Shown here one piece after another: positions 34,035 to 42,103 of a stretch of 64,000 nt of DNA. A program made the translations under genes and the position numbers. The stretch's first letter is position 1. Each line of letters begins with the position of its first letter. Under the pieces are notes generated by a model. It worked only from the letters and a program-made list of their open reading frames with translations, had not been told where the DNA came from and searched no databases. The DNA comes from Candidatus Latescibacterota bacterium (GTDB lineage: Bacteria; JAAXHH01): positions 1,757,330 through 1,821,329 of the forward strand of contig JAJEEG010000006.1 of assembly GCA_022821085.1 (NCBI GenBank). Reading direction: 5' to 3'.

Positions 34035-34631
34035 ATGAAGGGCCTGTTGTTTGTTATTGCATGCTTAGCTATATCATGTTGTGCGGATTATGTAGAAGCG
34101 CAGACTGAGTATGATTTTCGAAGAATTAACTGGGGTATGGGGCCGGAAGAGGTTAAGGCGACAGAAGCTAAACCGCCAGATAAGATAGATGATGAGGGAG
34201 ATATGGCGTATTTAACTTCTGTTGTGGGGAAAAGGGCTGTGTTATGGTATATGTTTTTTCCAAGTGGGAGTCAAAGCAAGTTGTGGAAAGCTCAGTATAT
34301 TCTGATGGATGAATATCGTAATGACAACAACTATATACGTGACTTTTCTGAATTGTTCGAAAAACTGAAGTTGAAATATGGTTCCGCTTCGTTTGATCCA
34401 GGTTGGCAATGGAATCAGACCCTTTATCAAGATGATCCGGAACGCCACGGATTTGCAGTTTCACTAGGGCATGTAGCGAGGTGGGTTGATTTTAAGACAG
34501 ATAAAACAACTATTCGGTTGGCGATTGGGGGAGAAAACTACAAGATCAATGTCTTTATAACTTATACTTCGAATGAGTATAAGGATGCTGCGGAATCAGC
34601 AGCGGCAGCATCTGAAGCTAGTGACTTGTAA
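34035..34631 (+). CDS. AT-rich hypothetical exported protein
   Basis: 198 aa from ATG 34035 (AAGGAG upstream). N-terminal signal peptide or lipobox-like segment (LLFVIACLAISCCADYVEAQ). The mature part 'YDFRRINWGMGPEEVKATE' resembles the start of small proteins that modulate or inhibit secreted enzymes, but I cannot name a family. Base composition is about 40-45% GC by eye, far below its neighbours, and codon use is correspondingly AT-rich. This suggests recent acquisition. It ends in an Ala/Ser-rich tail. Confidence 0.75.
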   Translation: MKGLLFVIACLAISCCADYVEAQTEYDFRRINWGMGPEEVKATEAKPPDKIDDEGDMAYLTSVVGKRAVLWYMFFPSGSQSKLWKAQYILMDEYRNDNNYIRDFSELFEKLKLKYGSASFDPGWQWNQTLYQDDPERHGFAVSLGHVARWVDFKTDKTTIRLAIGGENYKINVFITYTSNEYKDAAESAAAASEASDL

Positions 34632-34707
34632 CTTGTTAACTGGAAAGTAACTATTGTAATCAACTTCCAGATCAGATCCAGAATTCCAGTATAAACCACT
34701 TTGACCA

Positions 34708-35661
34708 ATGTCAGTCCTCGAACACAGATTTAAACAAGCCCCGGTAAAGCCCACGGATATCGTTCCGCCGGATCGGCTGAACGAATTGCTGCGTCGACGG
34801 AACCTGCCGGGCTTCGTATTCCTGGCCGGGCATCTGGCGGCCACCTTGCTCACCGGATACCTGGTGGCGCGCTCTTTGGGCACCTGGTGGCTGGCGCCGG
34901 CCCTGCTGGTCCATGGCGCCATCGTGGTGCACTGGTTCGCGCCCTTCCACGAATGCTCCCACGGAACGGCGTTCAGAAGCACGGCGATGAACCGGATCGT
35001 CGGCTGGATCACCGGCACCGGGCTGTTTCTCATCCCCGCGTACTTTCGCTACGAGCACCTGGCTCATCATTCCCACACGCAGATCACGGGGGACGATCCC
35101 GAGATGATCCCCATGGCGGAAAGCCTGGGCGGCTATCTCTGGTACGCGACGGGCATTCCCTATTTCTACAGTAATCTGAGCGCCCTGGCGCGGATGCTCT
35201 TCGGGAGGTTTAACGCGGTCGAGCGTAAGTTCCTTCCGCGGCGGGGCCGGAGCAATGTGGTGATGGAGGCCTGGAGCATGGTCCTGGCCTACGGCGCGCT
35301 GGCGGCCGTATCGGTCTGGTTCGACACGATGGCCGTGGTCCTGTACTGGCTGGCGCCCCGTTTCCTGGGCGAGCCCGCCATGCGTCTCATCCGCATGTCC
35401 GAGCACACCGGCTGCCCCCGGGTCCGCCATATCCTGCTCAACACACGCACCGTGCTGACCATCCCCCTGGTCCGGTGGCTGAACTGGAACAACGCGTATC
35501 ACGCCGAACACCACGCCATTCCCACCGTGCCCTTCCACGCCCTGGGTGACCTGCATCGGATCATGGGCCCCCACTTCGAAGAAGTTCGTCCGGGTTACGT
35601 GAATACGCAGCTGCACCTGATGTCGAACGGGATGAAAAACAGCGCCGCGAAGGGCGGCTGA
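34708..35661 (+). CDS. Membrane fatty-acid desaturase family protein
   Basis: 317 aa from ATG 34708. The three His boxes are present: 'HECSHG' (near 85), 'HLAHHSHTQ' (near 115) and 'NAYHAEHHAIPTVP' (near 265), with four hydrophobic segments. Desaturases introduce double bonds or hydroxyl groups using a di-iron centre; beta-carotene ketolases and hydroxylases share this layout. The neighbours (cupin, ferritin-like di-iron protein) suggest an oxidative pathway but do not fix the substrate. Confidence 0.9.
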   Translation: MSVLEHRFKQAPVKPTDIVPPDRLNELLRRRNLPGFVFLAGHLAATLLTGYLVARSLGTWWLAPALLVHGAIVVHWFAPFHECSHGTAFRSTAMNRIVGWITGTGLFLIPAYFRYEHLAHHSHTQITGDDPEMIPMAESLGGYLWYATGIPYFYSNLSALARMLFGRFNAVERKFLPRRGRSNVVMEAWSMVLAYGALAAVSVWFDTMAVVLYWLAPRFLGEPAMRLIRMSEHTGCPRVRHILLNTRTVLTIPLVRWLNWNNAYHAEHHAIPTVPFHALGDLHRIMGPHFEEVRPGYVNTQLHLMSNGMKNSAAKGG

Positions 35662-35678
35662 CAGGGGCTGACCGGGGG

Positions 35679-36074
35679 CTAGCCGTCGGCCGGTTCCGGG
35701 GAATCCTCTTTGGGCGGCACGACGCACAGGAACCCGAGCGGTTCCTCGCCGATGCTCTCGAACTGGTGCTGTTCGTCGGGGGCGATGTACACCACGTCGC
35801 CCGGGCCCACGTCGTGCACGTCCCACCCGATGAGCACCTTCGCCCGCCCCCGGAGGATGTAGATGCCGTGGTCGTGAGGATGGCGGTCGAAGGAAGACTG
35901 CCCGCCCGGTTCGATTTCGAAGTAGCGGACGGAGAAATTGTTCGCCCCGTCTTCGGGACCGATGACCACCCGCACCGATCCGCCCACCGCCCCGCCCTTG
36001 CTGTAGGGCTGCTTCTCCACGCCGGACCAGTCGTTCGCGCCATGCTGGCCGCGGTGTTTGTGTACTACGCCCAT
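35679..36074 (-). CDS. Small cupin-domain protein
   Basis: 131 aa. One beta-barrel cupin: 'FDRHPHDHGIYILRGRAKV' gives the HxH motif with the downstream Glu position replaced, and 'VYIAPDEQHQFESIGEEP' carries the third His. Binds a small metal or ligand; substrate unknown. Convergent with the desaturase gene 17 bp away. Confidence 0.88.
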   Translation of the reverse strand: MGVVHKHRGQHGANDWSGVEKQPYSKGGAVGGSVRVVIGPEDGANNFSVRYFEIEPGGQSSFDRHPHDHGIYILRGRAKVLIGWDVHDVGPGDVVYIAPDEQHQFESIGEEPLGFLCVVPPKEDSPEPADG

Positions 36075-36120
36075 GGCGAGCCTTTCACGACGTCATCCAT
36101 CTCACGCTTAAGTTACTGGA

Positions 36121-37236
36121 TTACATGAAGTTCCGAACGCCGCTGCCGTGCAGTTCCGATATGCGCTCGGCGTCCTTGCGGTCGAATTCGATGGATACGA
36201 GTTCGCGTACCCGCTTTCGGTGCATCTCTTCGTAAAGTCCCATTACCGCGTCCCGGCCCCGGGCCAGTTGCTCCGGGTGGGAGCCGCCGCCGGCCAGTGT
36301 CATCATGGCTTTCAGCACGAAGGGACTGGATCCCGACGCCTGCTGGAGGAACAGGGTCCGTTCCTCGGCCGCCCGCATCAAATCGTCCTTTATCGACGGA
36401 TCCTGCTCGATGTGGTAGGCGAAATGGGATATGCCGTACCCGACGTGCCGGCCCTCGTCCTGTCGCGCCAGCTTGAAGGTCCGGGCGGTCACCGGATCGG
36501 GCGCGACCTGCTCCAGGAACATGAGGAGTTCCATGAAGGTACCCTCGCCCAGGACGTGCATGAGGAAGGAACCGTTCGAGTAGTCGTCCTGCGCCAGCAG
36601 ACTGCGGAGGGACCATTCGGTCGCGGCCGAAACGTACTGCAGGCCGCCGCCGTTGGCAAGGGCGCGCTTGGTGAATACCTCCGCGTGACGGGCCTCGTCC
36701 ATGACCTGCGTGGCCAGGAAGAGGACCACTTCGGAAAACTGCGGATCGATGCGGTTCATGAACTTGGCCGGCAGGTACATGGCCAGGTATTCGTTCTGGA
36801 TCAGGAAGGTCATGACCTGGCACACCGCCTGCTCCAGGTCGTCCGGCAATACGGGCAAGTCTTCCCAGGGGATGTCCGTCGTGGCGTCCCACTGCCCCGC
36901 CTTGCCCTGCTCGTACAAATCCGCGATGTTATCGGCCCATACCAGCTTCTTCTCCCGGATGGCAAACCCGAAATCCGGCGTCCCGGGATCGACGACCGAA
37001 CCCCGCTGCGCCAGGCCGTGGCCGTCGAGCGCCAATTCCGGCACTTCGCCCGCCTTGCCGACCTGGCAGTCCCGCATGAGGATGCCGCGGCCGTCCACGG
37101 GTTTCACGCGGATGCCCCGGTCGGGCTCGCCCCAGGCGGTGGTATCGGGCAATGGAATAGCGAAGTCGGCAGACTCGGGTTCGTCGGACCTGGATCCTTC
37201 GGACATGGGGTCTTTGGACTCGTTGTTCCTGGACAT
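36121..37236 (-). CDS. Ferritin-like di-iron protein of the ribonucleotide-reductase R2/R2lox type
   Basis: 371 aa. A four-helix di-iron pattern is visible: E in 'LIQNEYLAMYL', ExxH in 'VMDEARHAEVF', E in 'GEGTFMELLMF', and ExxH in 'RQDEGRHVGYG'. No Tyr radical site or C-terminal RNR-binding tail is apparent, and the first 90 residues are charged and novel, so an oxidase or N-oxygenase role is more likely than ribonucleotide reduction. No large RNR subunit is nearby. It diverges from the ClC gene. Confidence 0.82.
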   Translation of the reverse strand: MSRNNESKDPMSEGSRSDEPESADFAIPLPDTTAWGEPDRGIRVKPVDGRGILMRDCQVGKAGEVPELALDGHGLAQRGSVVDPGTPDFGFAIREKKLVWADNIADLYEQGKAGQWDATTDIPWEDLPVLPDDLEQAVCQVMTFLIQNEYLAMYLPAKFMNRIDPQFSEVVLFLATQVMDEARHAEVFTKRALANGGGLQYVSAATEWSLRSLLAQDDYSNGSFLMHVLGEGTFMELLMFLEQVAPDPVTARTFKLARQDEGRHVGYGISHFAYHIEQDPSIKDDLMRAAEERTLFLQQASGSSPFVLKAMMTLAGGGSHPEQLARGRDAVMGLYEEMHRKRVRELVSIEFDRKDAERISELHGSGVRNFM

Positions 37237-37261
37237 GTTCAGGTCTGTTCCAGAGCGAAAA

Positions 37262-37290
37262 TTGACTTAATGATCCCCGTCAAGTATATG
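37262..37290 (+). promoter_or_regulatory. Candidate sigma70 promoter of the ClC gene
   Basis: TTGACT (37262-37267), 17 bp spacer, TATATG (37285-37290); predicted start near 37297, about 47 bp before the ATG. Confidence 0.5.
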
Positions 37291-37343
37291 TATGATACTG
37301 GGTTTACCGTTCGATGACAAGATGAAGGTAGGAAGGGCGTTAC

Positions 37344-39500
37344 ATGAATCTGTCGAGGCTCCGTGTTTTCCGCCTCTGGCGCGTGATGGCGAGGCGCTTC
37401 AGGCAGCGCCTGCACGCCAATATCGAACGCATGCGGACGACCGACCAGGTCTTCATGATCAGCGCCGCGGTACTGATCGGCGTGCTGGGGGCGGGAGGCG
37501 CCATCGCATTCCGCGAGCTGATCATGTTCATCGAGTCCGTGGCCTGGGGCGGCGGATTGTCCGGCCGTGTTTCGCTCACCACGCTGACGGTGCTCACGGT
37601 ACCCACTGCCGGCGGGTTGATCGTCGGCATCCTGATCTACTTCAGCACCCGGGAAGCCCGCGGCCTGCCCGATGTGATGGAAGCCGTGGCCCTTCGCGGC
37701 GGACGCATAAGACCCCGGGTCGCGGTGGAGACCTCACTGGCCACGGCCATCAGCATAGGCACGGGGCTGTCGGTGGGCCGCGAGGGCCCCATCGCCCACA
37801 TAGGGGCCGCCATCGGCTCCACCTTCGGACGGCTGTCGCACGTCAACGTCCATCGCATGCGGACCTTCGTGGGCTGCGGCGCGGCCGCGGGCATCGCGGC
37901 GACCTTCAACACGCCGATCGCCGGCGCGCTGTTCTCCCTCGAAGTCATCCTGGGCAATTTCTCCTTCAGCCGGTTCAGTCCCATCGTGATCTCCTCGGTG
38001 GTGGCGACCGCCATATCCCGCCACTTTCTTGGCAACCAGCCGGCCATCATCGTGCCCCCGCACGGCGTGAACCACCCGTTGGAATTCGCCCTGTACGCCA
38101 TATTGGGTATCCTGGCCGCCATCGTGGGCACCCTCTTCGTCCGGGCGCTTTACGGCGTGGAGGACCTCTACGGAAAGGTACCGCTTCCGGATTACCTGAA
38201 GCCCATGACCGGAGGACTGCTCGTCGGCGCCCTGGCCCTGCTCTATCCCCAGATCCTCGGCGTGGGATACGAAACCATGGATCGGGCCCTTTTCTCCGAA
38301 CTGGAGTGGCAGCTCCTGCTCATCCTGGTCTTCATGAAAATCGCCGCCACCTCCTTCACCCTGGGTTCGGGCGCCTCCGGCGGGGTAATCGCCCCTTCCC
38401 TGTTCGTCGGCTGCATGCTGGGCGGCGCTTACGGCGCCCTGGTCAACCACCTGCTGCCCGGTACGAGCGCCACCGGGGGCGCCTACGCGCTGGTGGCCAT
38501 GGGCGCGCTGGTGTCTTCGACCATCCGGACCCCCATGACCTCGATCCTGATGATCTTCGAAATGACCGGCAATTACGAGCTGATCCTGCCGCTGGCGATC
38601 TCCGTCATCGTCAGTACGGCGCTGTCCGCCTATCTGCTCAAGCCTTCCGTGTATACCATGCGCCTCCTGAGGAGAAACGTGGACCTGGAAAAGGGCCAGG
38701 AGACGAACGTCCTCAGGTCGCTGAACGTGGGGCAGGCCCGGGTGGCCTCCTTCGAGACGATACCGCCCCAGGCGCCGCTCGACGACCTGATGTCCCGCCT
38801 GGCCGAGAGTACGGACACGGAGTTCTATATCACGGACGACGAGGAGCGTTACCAGGGAACGGTCACCTTCGACCGCATCCGCAGTCTCGTCGCGTACGGC
38901 GAGGACCTCGAAGGCGTCATCGTGGCCCACGACATCGCCCAGTTCGACCTGCCGACGGTCTCCGACGGCGACACGCTGGACCGGGTCATGCTGTTGTTCA
39001 GCCGTCACCAGGTAAACGCCTTCCCTGTCGTCGAGCCGGACTCGCAGCGCCTCGTCGGCGTCATAAGCCGCGAGCACGTCATGGACGCCTACAACCGGGA
39101 GACGGCCAGAAGGGACCTGGCCGGTGAATTCGGGAACATGGTCGACACACTGAGCGACGGGCAGGTCGTGCAACTGGGCGACTCATACGCCATGGTGGAA
39201 ATCAACGCACCCCGGCGGTTCACCGGCAGCACCATTCGGCGCTTGCAGATCCGCAGCCGCTACGGAGTTCAGATCCTGCTCATCAGGAAACGGGAGCAAC
39301 GGACCGGCCAGGCGAATCAAGCCGGCCAGGTGAATCGGACCGGCCAGGCGAATCGGGCTGACCAGGTGAACCAGGCTGACCAGGTGAACCAGGCCGCCCG
39401 GGCGCACTTCGTTCCTAAGCCGGACTATGTGATCAAGGAGGAGGATGTCCTGCTCGTCGCCGGAGAGCGCGAATCCATAGATCGTATTGTCAACCTGTAA
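37344..39500 (+). CDS. ClC-family chloride channel/antiporter with CBS pair and RCK-C-like tail
   Basis: 718 aa. Membrane domain (about 1-440) with the filter segments 'GTGLSVGREGPIAHIG' (GREGP holds the gating Glu), 'GSGASGGVIAPSLFVG' and 'LVSSTIRTPMTSILMIFEMTG'. Two CBS domains follow (about 470-600), then a TrkA-C-like ligand domain near 600-718. Between 650 and 690 a Gln/Asn/Ala-rich repeat (TGQANQAGQVNRTGQANRAD pattern) interrupts the tail. Chloride or proton/chloride transport in the inner membrane, likely regulated by nucleotides through the CBS domains. Confidence 0.93.
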   Translation: MNLSRLRVFRLWRVMARRFRQRLHANIERMRTTDQVFMISAAVLIGVLGAGGAIAFRELIMFIESVAWGGGLSGRVSLTTLTVLTVPTAGGLIVGILIYFSTREARGLPDVMEAVALRGGRIRPRVAVETSLATAISIGTGLSVGREGPIAHIGAAIGSTFGRLSHVNVHRMRTFVGCGAAAGIAATFNTPIAGALFSLEVILGNFSFSRFSPIVISSVVATAISRHFLGNQPAIIVPPHGVNHPLEFALYAILGILAAIVGTLFVRALYGVEDLYGKVPLPDYLKPMTGGLLVGALALLYPQILGVGYETMDRALFSELEWQLLLILVFMKIAATSFTLGSGASGGVIAPSLFVGCMLGGAYGALVNHLLPGTSATGGAYALVAMGALVSSTIRTPMTSILMIFEMTGNYELILPLAISVIVSTALSAYLLKPSVYTMRLLRRNVDLEKGQETNVLRSLNVGQARVASFETIPPQAPLDDLMSRLAESTDTEFYITDDEERYQGTVTFDRIRSLVAYGEDLEGVIVAHDIAQFDLPTVSDGDTLDRVMLLFSRHQVNAFPVVEPDSQRLVGVISREHVMDAYNRETARRDLAGEFGNMVDTLSDGQVVQLGDSYAMVEINAPRRFTGSTIRRLQIRSRYGVQILLIRKREQRTGQANQAGQVNRTGQANRADQVNQADQVNQAARAHFVPKPDYVIKEEDVLLVAGERESIDRIVNL
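39301..39405 (+). repeat. In-frame minisatellite in the ClC tail
   Basis: Tandem 15-18 bp units related to 'gccaggtgaatcgg' and 'gaccaggtgaaccag' encode a Gln/Asn/Ala/Val linker inside the C-terminal domain. Two adjacent copies of gaccaggtgaaccaggct are identical. Confidence 0.8.
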
Positions 39501-39522
39501 TGTTAAGTTGCTTAATGTTTAG

Positions 39523-39550
39523 TTGACACCATACTATTACGTTCTATTAT
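39523..39550 (+). promoter_or_regulatory. Strong sigma70 promoter of porin 1
   Basis: Perfect TTGACA (39523-39528), 16 bp, TATTAT (39545-39550). Predicted start near 39557 with a 65-nt leader that ends in GGGAG before the ATG. Confidence 0.65.
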
Positions 39551-39621
39551 ACGGATCGTGTAATAGCGATGAATCGTTAACATCAAGAGGTTCCTTTCTA
39601 TCACATCATGGGAGCGTGAAA

Positions 39622-40722
39622 ATGGGTACCTTTATGTTACGTATGTTACGCAGAATGCCCGCATGGCTGGTGGTCCTGAAGATTGCGGCCTTCCCGGCCG
39701 CCGCGCAGGAGAACGCAGAACCGGCCGTTTCAGGCCTGGTCGAAATTACGGGATTCGTAGACGCCAGCTACACCTTCAACAACCTCGACGATTCGAATAC
39801 CTTCGGCCTCGACCAGGTAGAGATCGATCTGTCGAGGAACCTGGGCGATATAGGCTCGTTGCGCGCGGATCTGGAATGGGTAAGCGACGGAGAGGGCGGA
39901 TTCACCCTCGACGCGGAGCAGGGCTACGTGACCCTGGATCTCGGGATGGGCCGGGGAGAGGGGAACTACCCGACCCTGACCTTCGGGAAGTTCAACGCGC
40001 CCATTGGGTTTGAGCTCCTGGACGCCCCGGACATGTACCAGTATTCCCACGCGCTGGTCTTCGATAACGGACTGCCGACCAACCTGACCGGCGCCATGCT
40101 GTCCATGGACCTGGGCGGCGGCATCGACGTGGTGGTTCATCTTTCGAACGGATGGGACCAGAACGTCGATACGAACACCGACAAGATGATCGGCGGAAGA
40201 CTCGGTTACAGCCACGAAGAATTGGGCGGAATCGGGTTCTCGGCCATGCGCGGCGACGAAAAGGGGCTGGTCGGCAATCTGACTGTCTACGATGTCGATC
40301 TGACCCTGACGCCTGCGCCGAAACTCCTCATAGGCGGGGAGTACAACTACGGCAAGACGGATCTGAACGAGGTTAATGTTGAAAACAGCTGGAACGGCTA
40401 CATGGTGATGGCGCATTACAGTCTTACGGACGTCATGGGACTGACAGGCAGGTACGACCGCTTCACCTGGGAATATTCACCGATCGTTTTCTCACGAATC
40501 GCGGCACGTCGAAGCGGTGCGCAGGATCATCCACCGGGCAACCTGGAAGTGACCCAGCAGGCCCTCACCATCGCCCCGACCTTCGCGTTGACCGACGGCC
40601 TGGGGTTCCTCATGGAACTCCGCCGGGATTTCTCGGACGATGAGCTCTTCGGGGATCCGGGTTCCGGCAAACGTGAGAAGTCGATGGTCAACTTCGCCTT
40701 CGAGATGACCTACTCGTTCTGA
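39622..40722 (+). CDS. Outer-membrane beta-barrel porin (porin-2/OmpL-like), copy 1
   Basis: 366 aa from ATG 39622. Signal peptide ends at AAAQ; its hydrophobic core contains a Lys (VVLKIAAFPAAAQ) where copy 2 has Met, which could slow export. The mature part alternates short beta strands ('ISGFVDASYTF' type, here 'ITGFVDASYTFNN', 'GSLRADLEWVSDGEGGF', 'GEGNYPTLTFGKFNAP') and ends in 'EMTYSF', a C-terminal Phe typical of BAM-targeted barrels. About 70-80% identical by eye to copies 2 and 3 in the first 250 residues, with divergence in the loops of the last third. Confidence 0.88.
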   Translation: MGTFMLRMLRRMPAWLVVLKIAAFPAAAQENAEPAVSGLVEITGFVDASYTFNNLDDSNTFGLDQVEIDLSRNLGDIGSLRADLEWVSDGEGGFTLDAEQGYVTLDLGMGRGEGNYPTLTFGKFNAPIGFELLDAPDMYQYSHALVFDNGLPTNLTGAMLSMDLGGGIDVVVHLSNGWDQNVDTNTDKMIGGRLGYSHEELGGIGFSAMRGDEKGLVGNLTVYDVDLTLTPAPKLLIGGEYNYGKTDLNEVNVENSWNGYMVMAHYSLTDVMGLTGRYDRFTWEYSPIVFSRIAARRSGAQDHPPGNLEVTQQALTIAPTFALTDGLGFLMELRRDFSDDELFGDPGSGKREKSMVNFAFEMTYSF

Positions 40723-40861
40723 GATGAAGTTTACTTCGTGTTACGTGTCGTCCGGAACGACCCCATACAGGTGGCCAAAATCGACCCATGGACTTGTTTC
40801 ACCTAGAGTCCCAAGGGGTTTCGGGCAGGGTGTCGTGCGCGCCCGCGGTGATTTCGTAATC

Positions 40862-40877
40862 TGGCACGCTGTTTGCG
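40862..40877 (+). promoter_or_regulatory. Sigma54-type (-24/-12) promoter of porin 2
   Basis: TGGCACG at 40862-40868 and TTGC at 40873-40876 give GG-N10-GC, the invariant spacing of RpoN promoters. 14 of 16 consensus positions match by hand count. It lies about 60 bp before the porin 2 start. The remaining gap 40723-40861 shows no clear activator site. Confidence 0.5.
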
Positions 40878-40938
40878 TTTAAATAGGTACGTCGAAACAG
40901 TTCCGTCAGATTCACCATCACATCATCGGAGCGTGAAA

Positions 40939-42054
40939 ATGTGTACCTATTTGTTACGTATGTTACGCAGAATGCCCGCATGGCTGGTGGTCCTGATGAT
41001 TGCGGCCTTCCCGGCCGCCGCGCAGGAGAATGGCGGGGGCGGCACGGACCCAGGTGGAGACTCGCCCGTTTCCGGCCTGGTCGAAATCTCGGGTTTCGTC
41101 GACGCCAGCTATACCTACAACAATACGGATGATGCGAATACCTTCGGCCTCGACCAGGTAGAGATCGATCTTTCGAGGAACCTGGGCGATATCGGCTCGT
41201 TGCGCGCGGACCTGGAATGGGTCAGCGACGGTGAGGGCGGCTTCACGCTCGACGCCGAGCAGGGGTACATGACCCTGGATCTCGGCCTGGGCCGAGGGGA
41301 GGGGAACTACCCGACCCTGACCTTTGGCAAGTTCAACGCGCCGATCGGGTTCGAGCTTCTGGACGCCCCGGACATGTACCAGTACTCCCACTCGCTGATC
41401 TTCAGTGATGGATTGCCCACCAATCTGACCGGTGCCATGCTGGCCATGGACCTCGGCGGCGGCATCGACGTGGTGGTTCATCTTACGAACGGGTGGGACC
41501 AGAACGTCGACACCAATACCAACAAGATGATCGGCGGCAGGCTCGGTTACAGCCACGAGAAACTGGGCGGGATCGGCTTCTCGGCCATGCGCGGCGACCA
41601 TGTGGAGCCGTTATTGGGTACGGACTTCGAACTGGTCAGCAACCTGACCGTTTACGACATCGACCTGACCTTGACACCGGCACCTGGACTCATCATCGGC
41701 GGGGAGTACAACAACGGTAAAACAGAACCGAAGGTTTCTGACAGTGATATCAACTGGAACGGCTACATGGTGATGGCACACTACCGTCTCACCGACGTCA
41801 TGGGGTTAACGGGCAGGTACGACTACTTCACCACCTACTCCAGCGCTACATTACGAACGGGCAGAGCGAAAGTACATACAACAACCCGTCAGGCCCTCAC
41901 CATCGCCCCGACCTTCGCGCTGACCGACGGCCTGGGGTTCCTGATGGAACTCCGCCGGGATTTCTCCGTCTATGAGAGAATTCGGGGTTCCGGCGAACGT
42001 GAGGATGAGGAGTCGATGGTCAACCTCGCCTTCGAGATGACCTATTCGTTCTGA
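40939..42054 (+). CDS. Outer-membrane beta-barrel porin, copy 2
   Basis: 371 aa from ATG 40939, behind GGAG. Signal peptide 'MCTYLLRMLRRMPAWLVVLM...AAAQ', then a Gly/Asp-rich insert absent from copy 1 (ENGGGGTDPGGDSP). The barrel core is nearly the same as copy 1 through 'GGGIDVVVHLTNGWDQNV'; the extracellular-loop region after residue 210 differs. Ends 'EMTYSF'. The upstream 'catcatcggagcgtgaaaatg' leader is shared with copy 1, showing that the duplication included the start region. Confidence 0.88.
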   Translation: MCTYLLRMLRRMPAWLVVLMIAAFPAAAQENGGGGTDPGGDSPVSGLVEISGFVDASYTYNNTDDANTFGLDQVEIDLSRNLGDIGSLRADLEWVSDGEGGFTLDAEQGYMTLDLGLGRGEGNYPTLTFGKFNAPIGFELLDAPDMYQYSHSLIFSDGLPTNLTGAMLAMDLGGGIDVVVHLTNGWDQNVDTNTNKMIGGRLGYSHEKLGGIGFSAMRGDHVEPLLGTDFELVSNLTVYDIDLTLTPAPGLIIGGEYNNGKTEPKVSDSDINWNGYMVMAHYRLTDVMGLTGRYDYFTTYSSATLRTGRAKVHTTTRQALTIAPTFALTDGLGFLMELRRDFSVYERIRGSGEREDEESMVNLAFEMTYSF

Positions 42055-42103
42055 GTCGTTTACTGATCCGTAGGTTTTTATCATCCATCTTGGGATCGTG
42101 AAT

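Noticed and set aside
40799-40981. 60-aa minus-strand frame between porins 1 and 2
   Set aside because: Overlaps the porin 2 start and its promoter region; no ribosome site or similarity.
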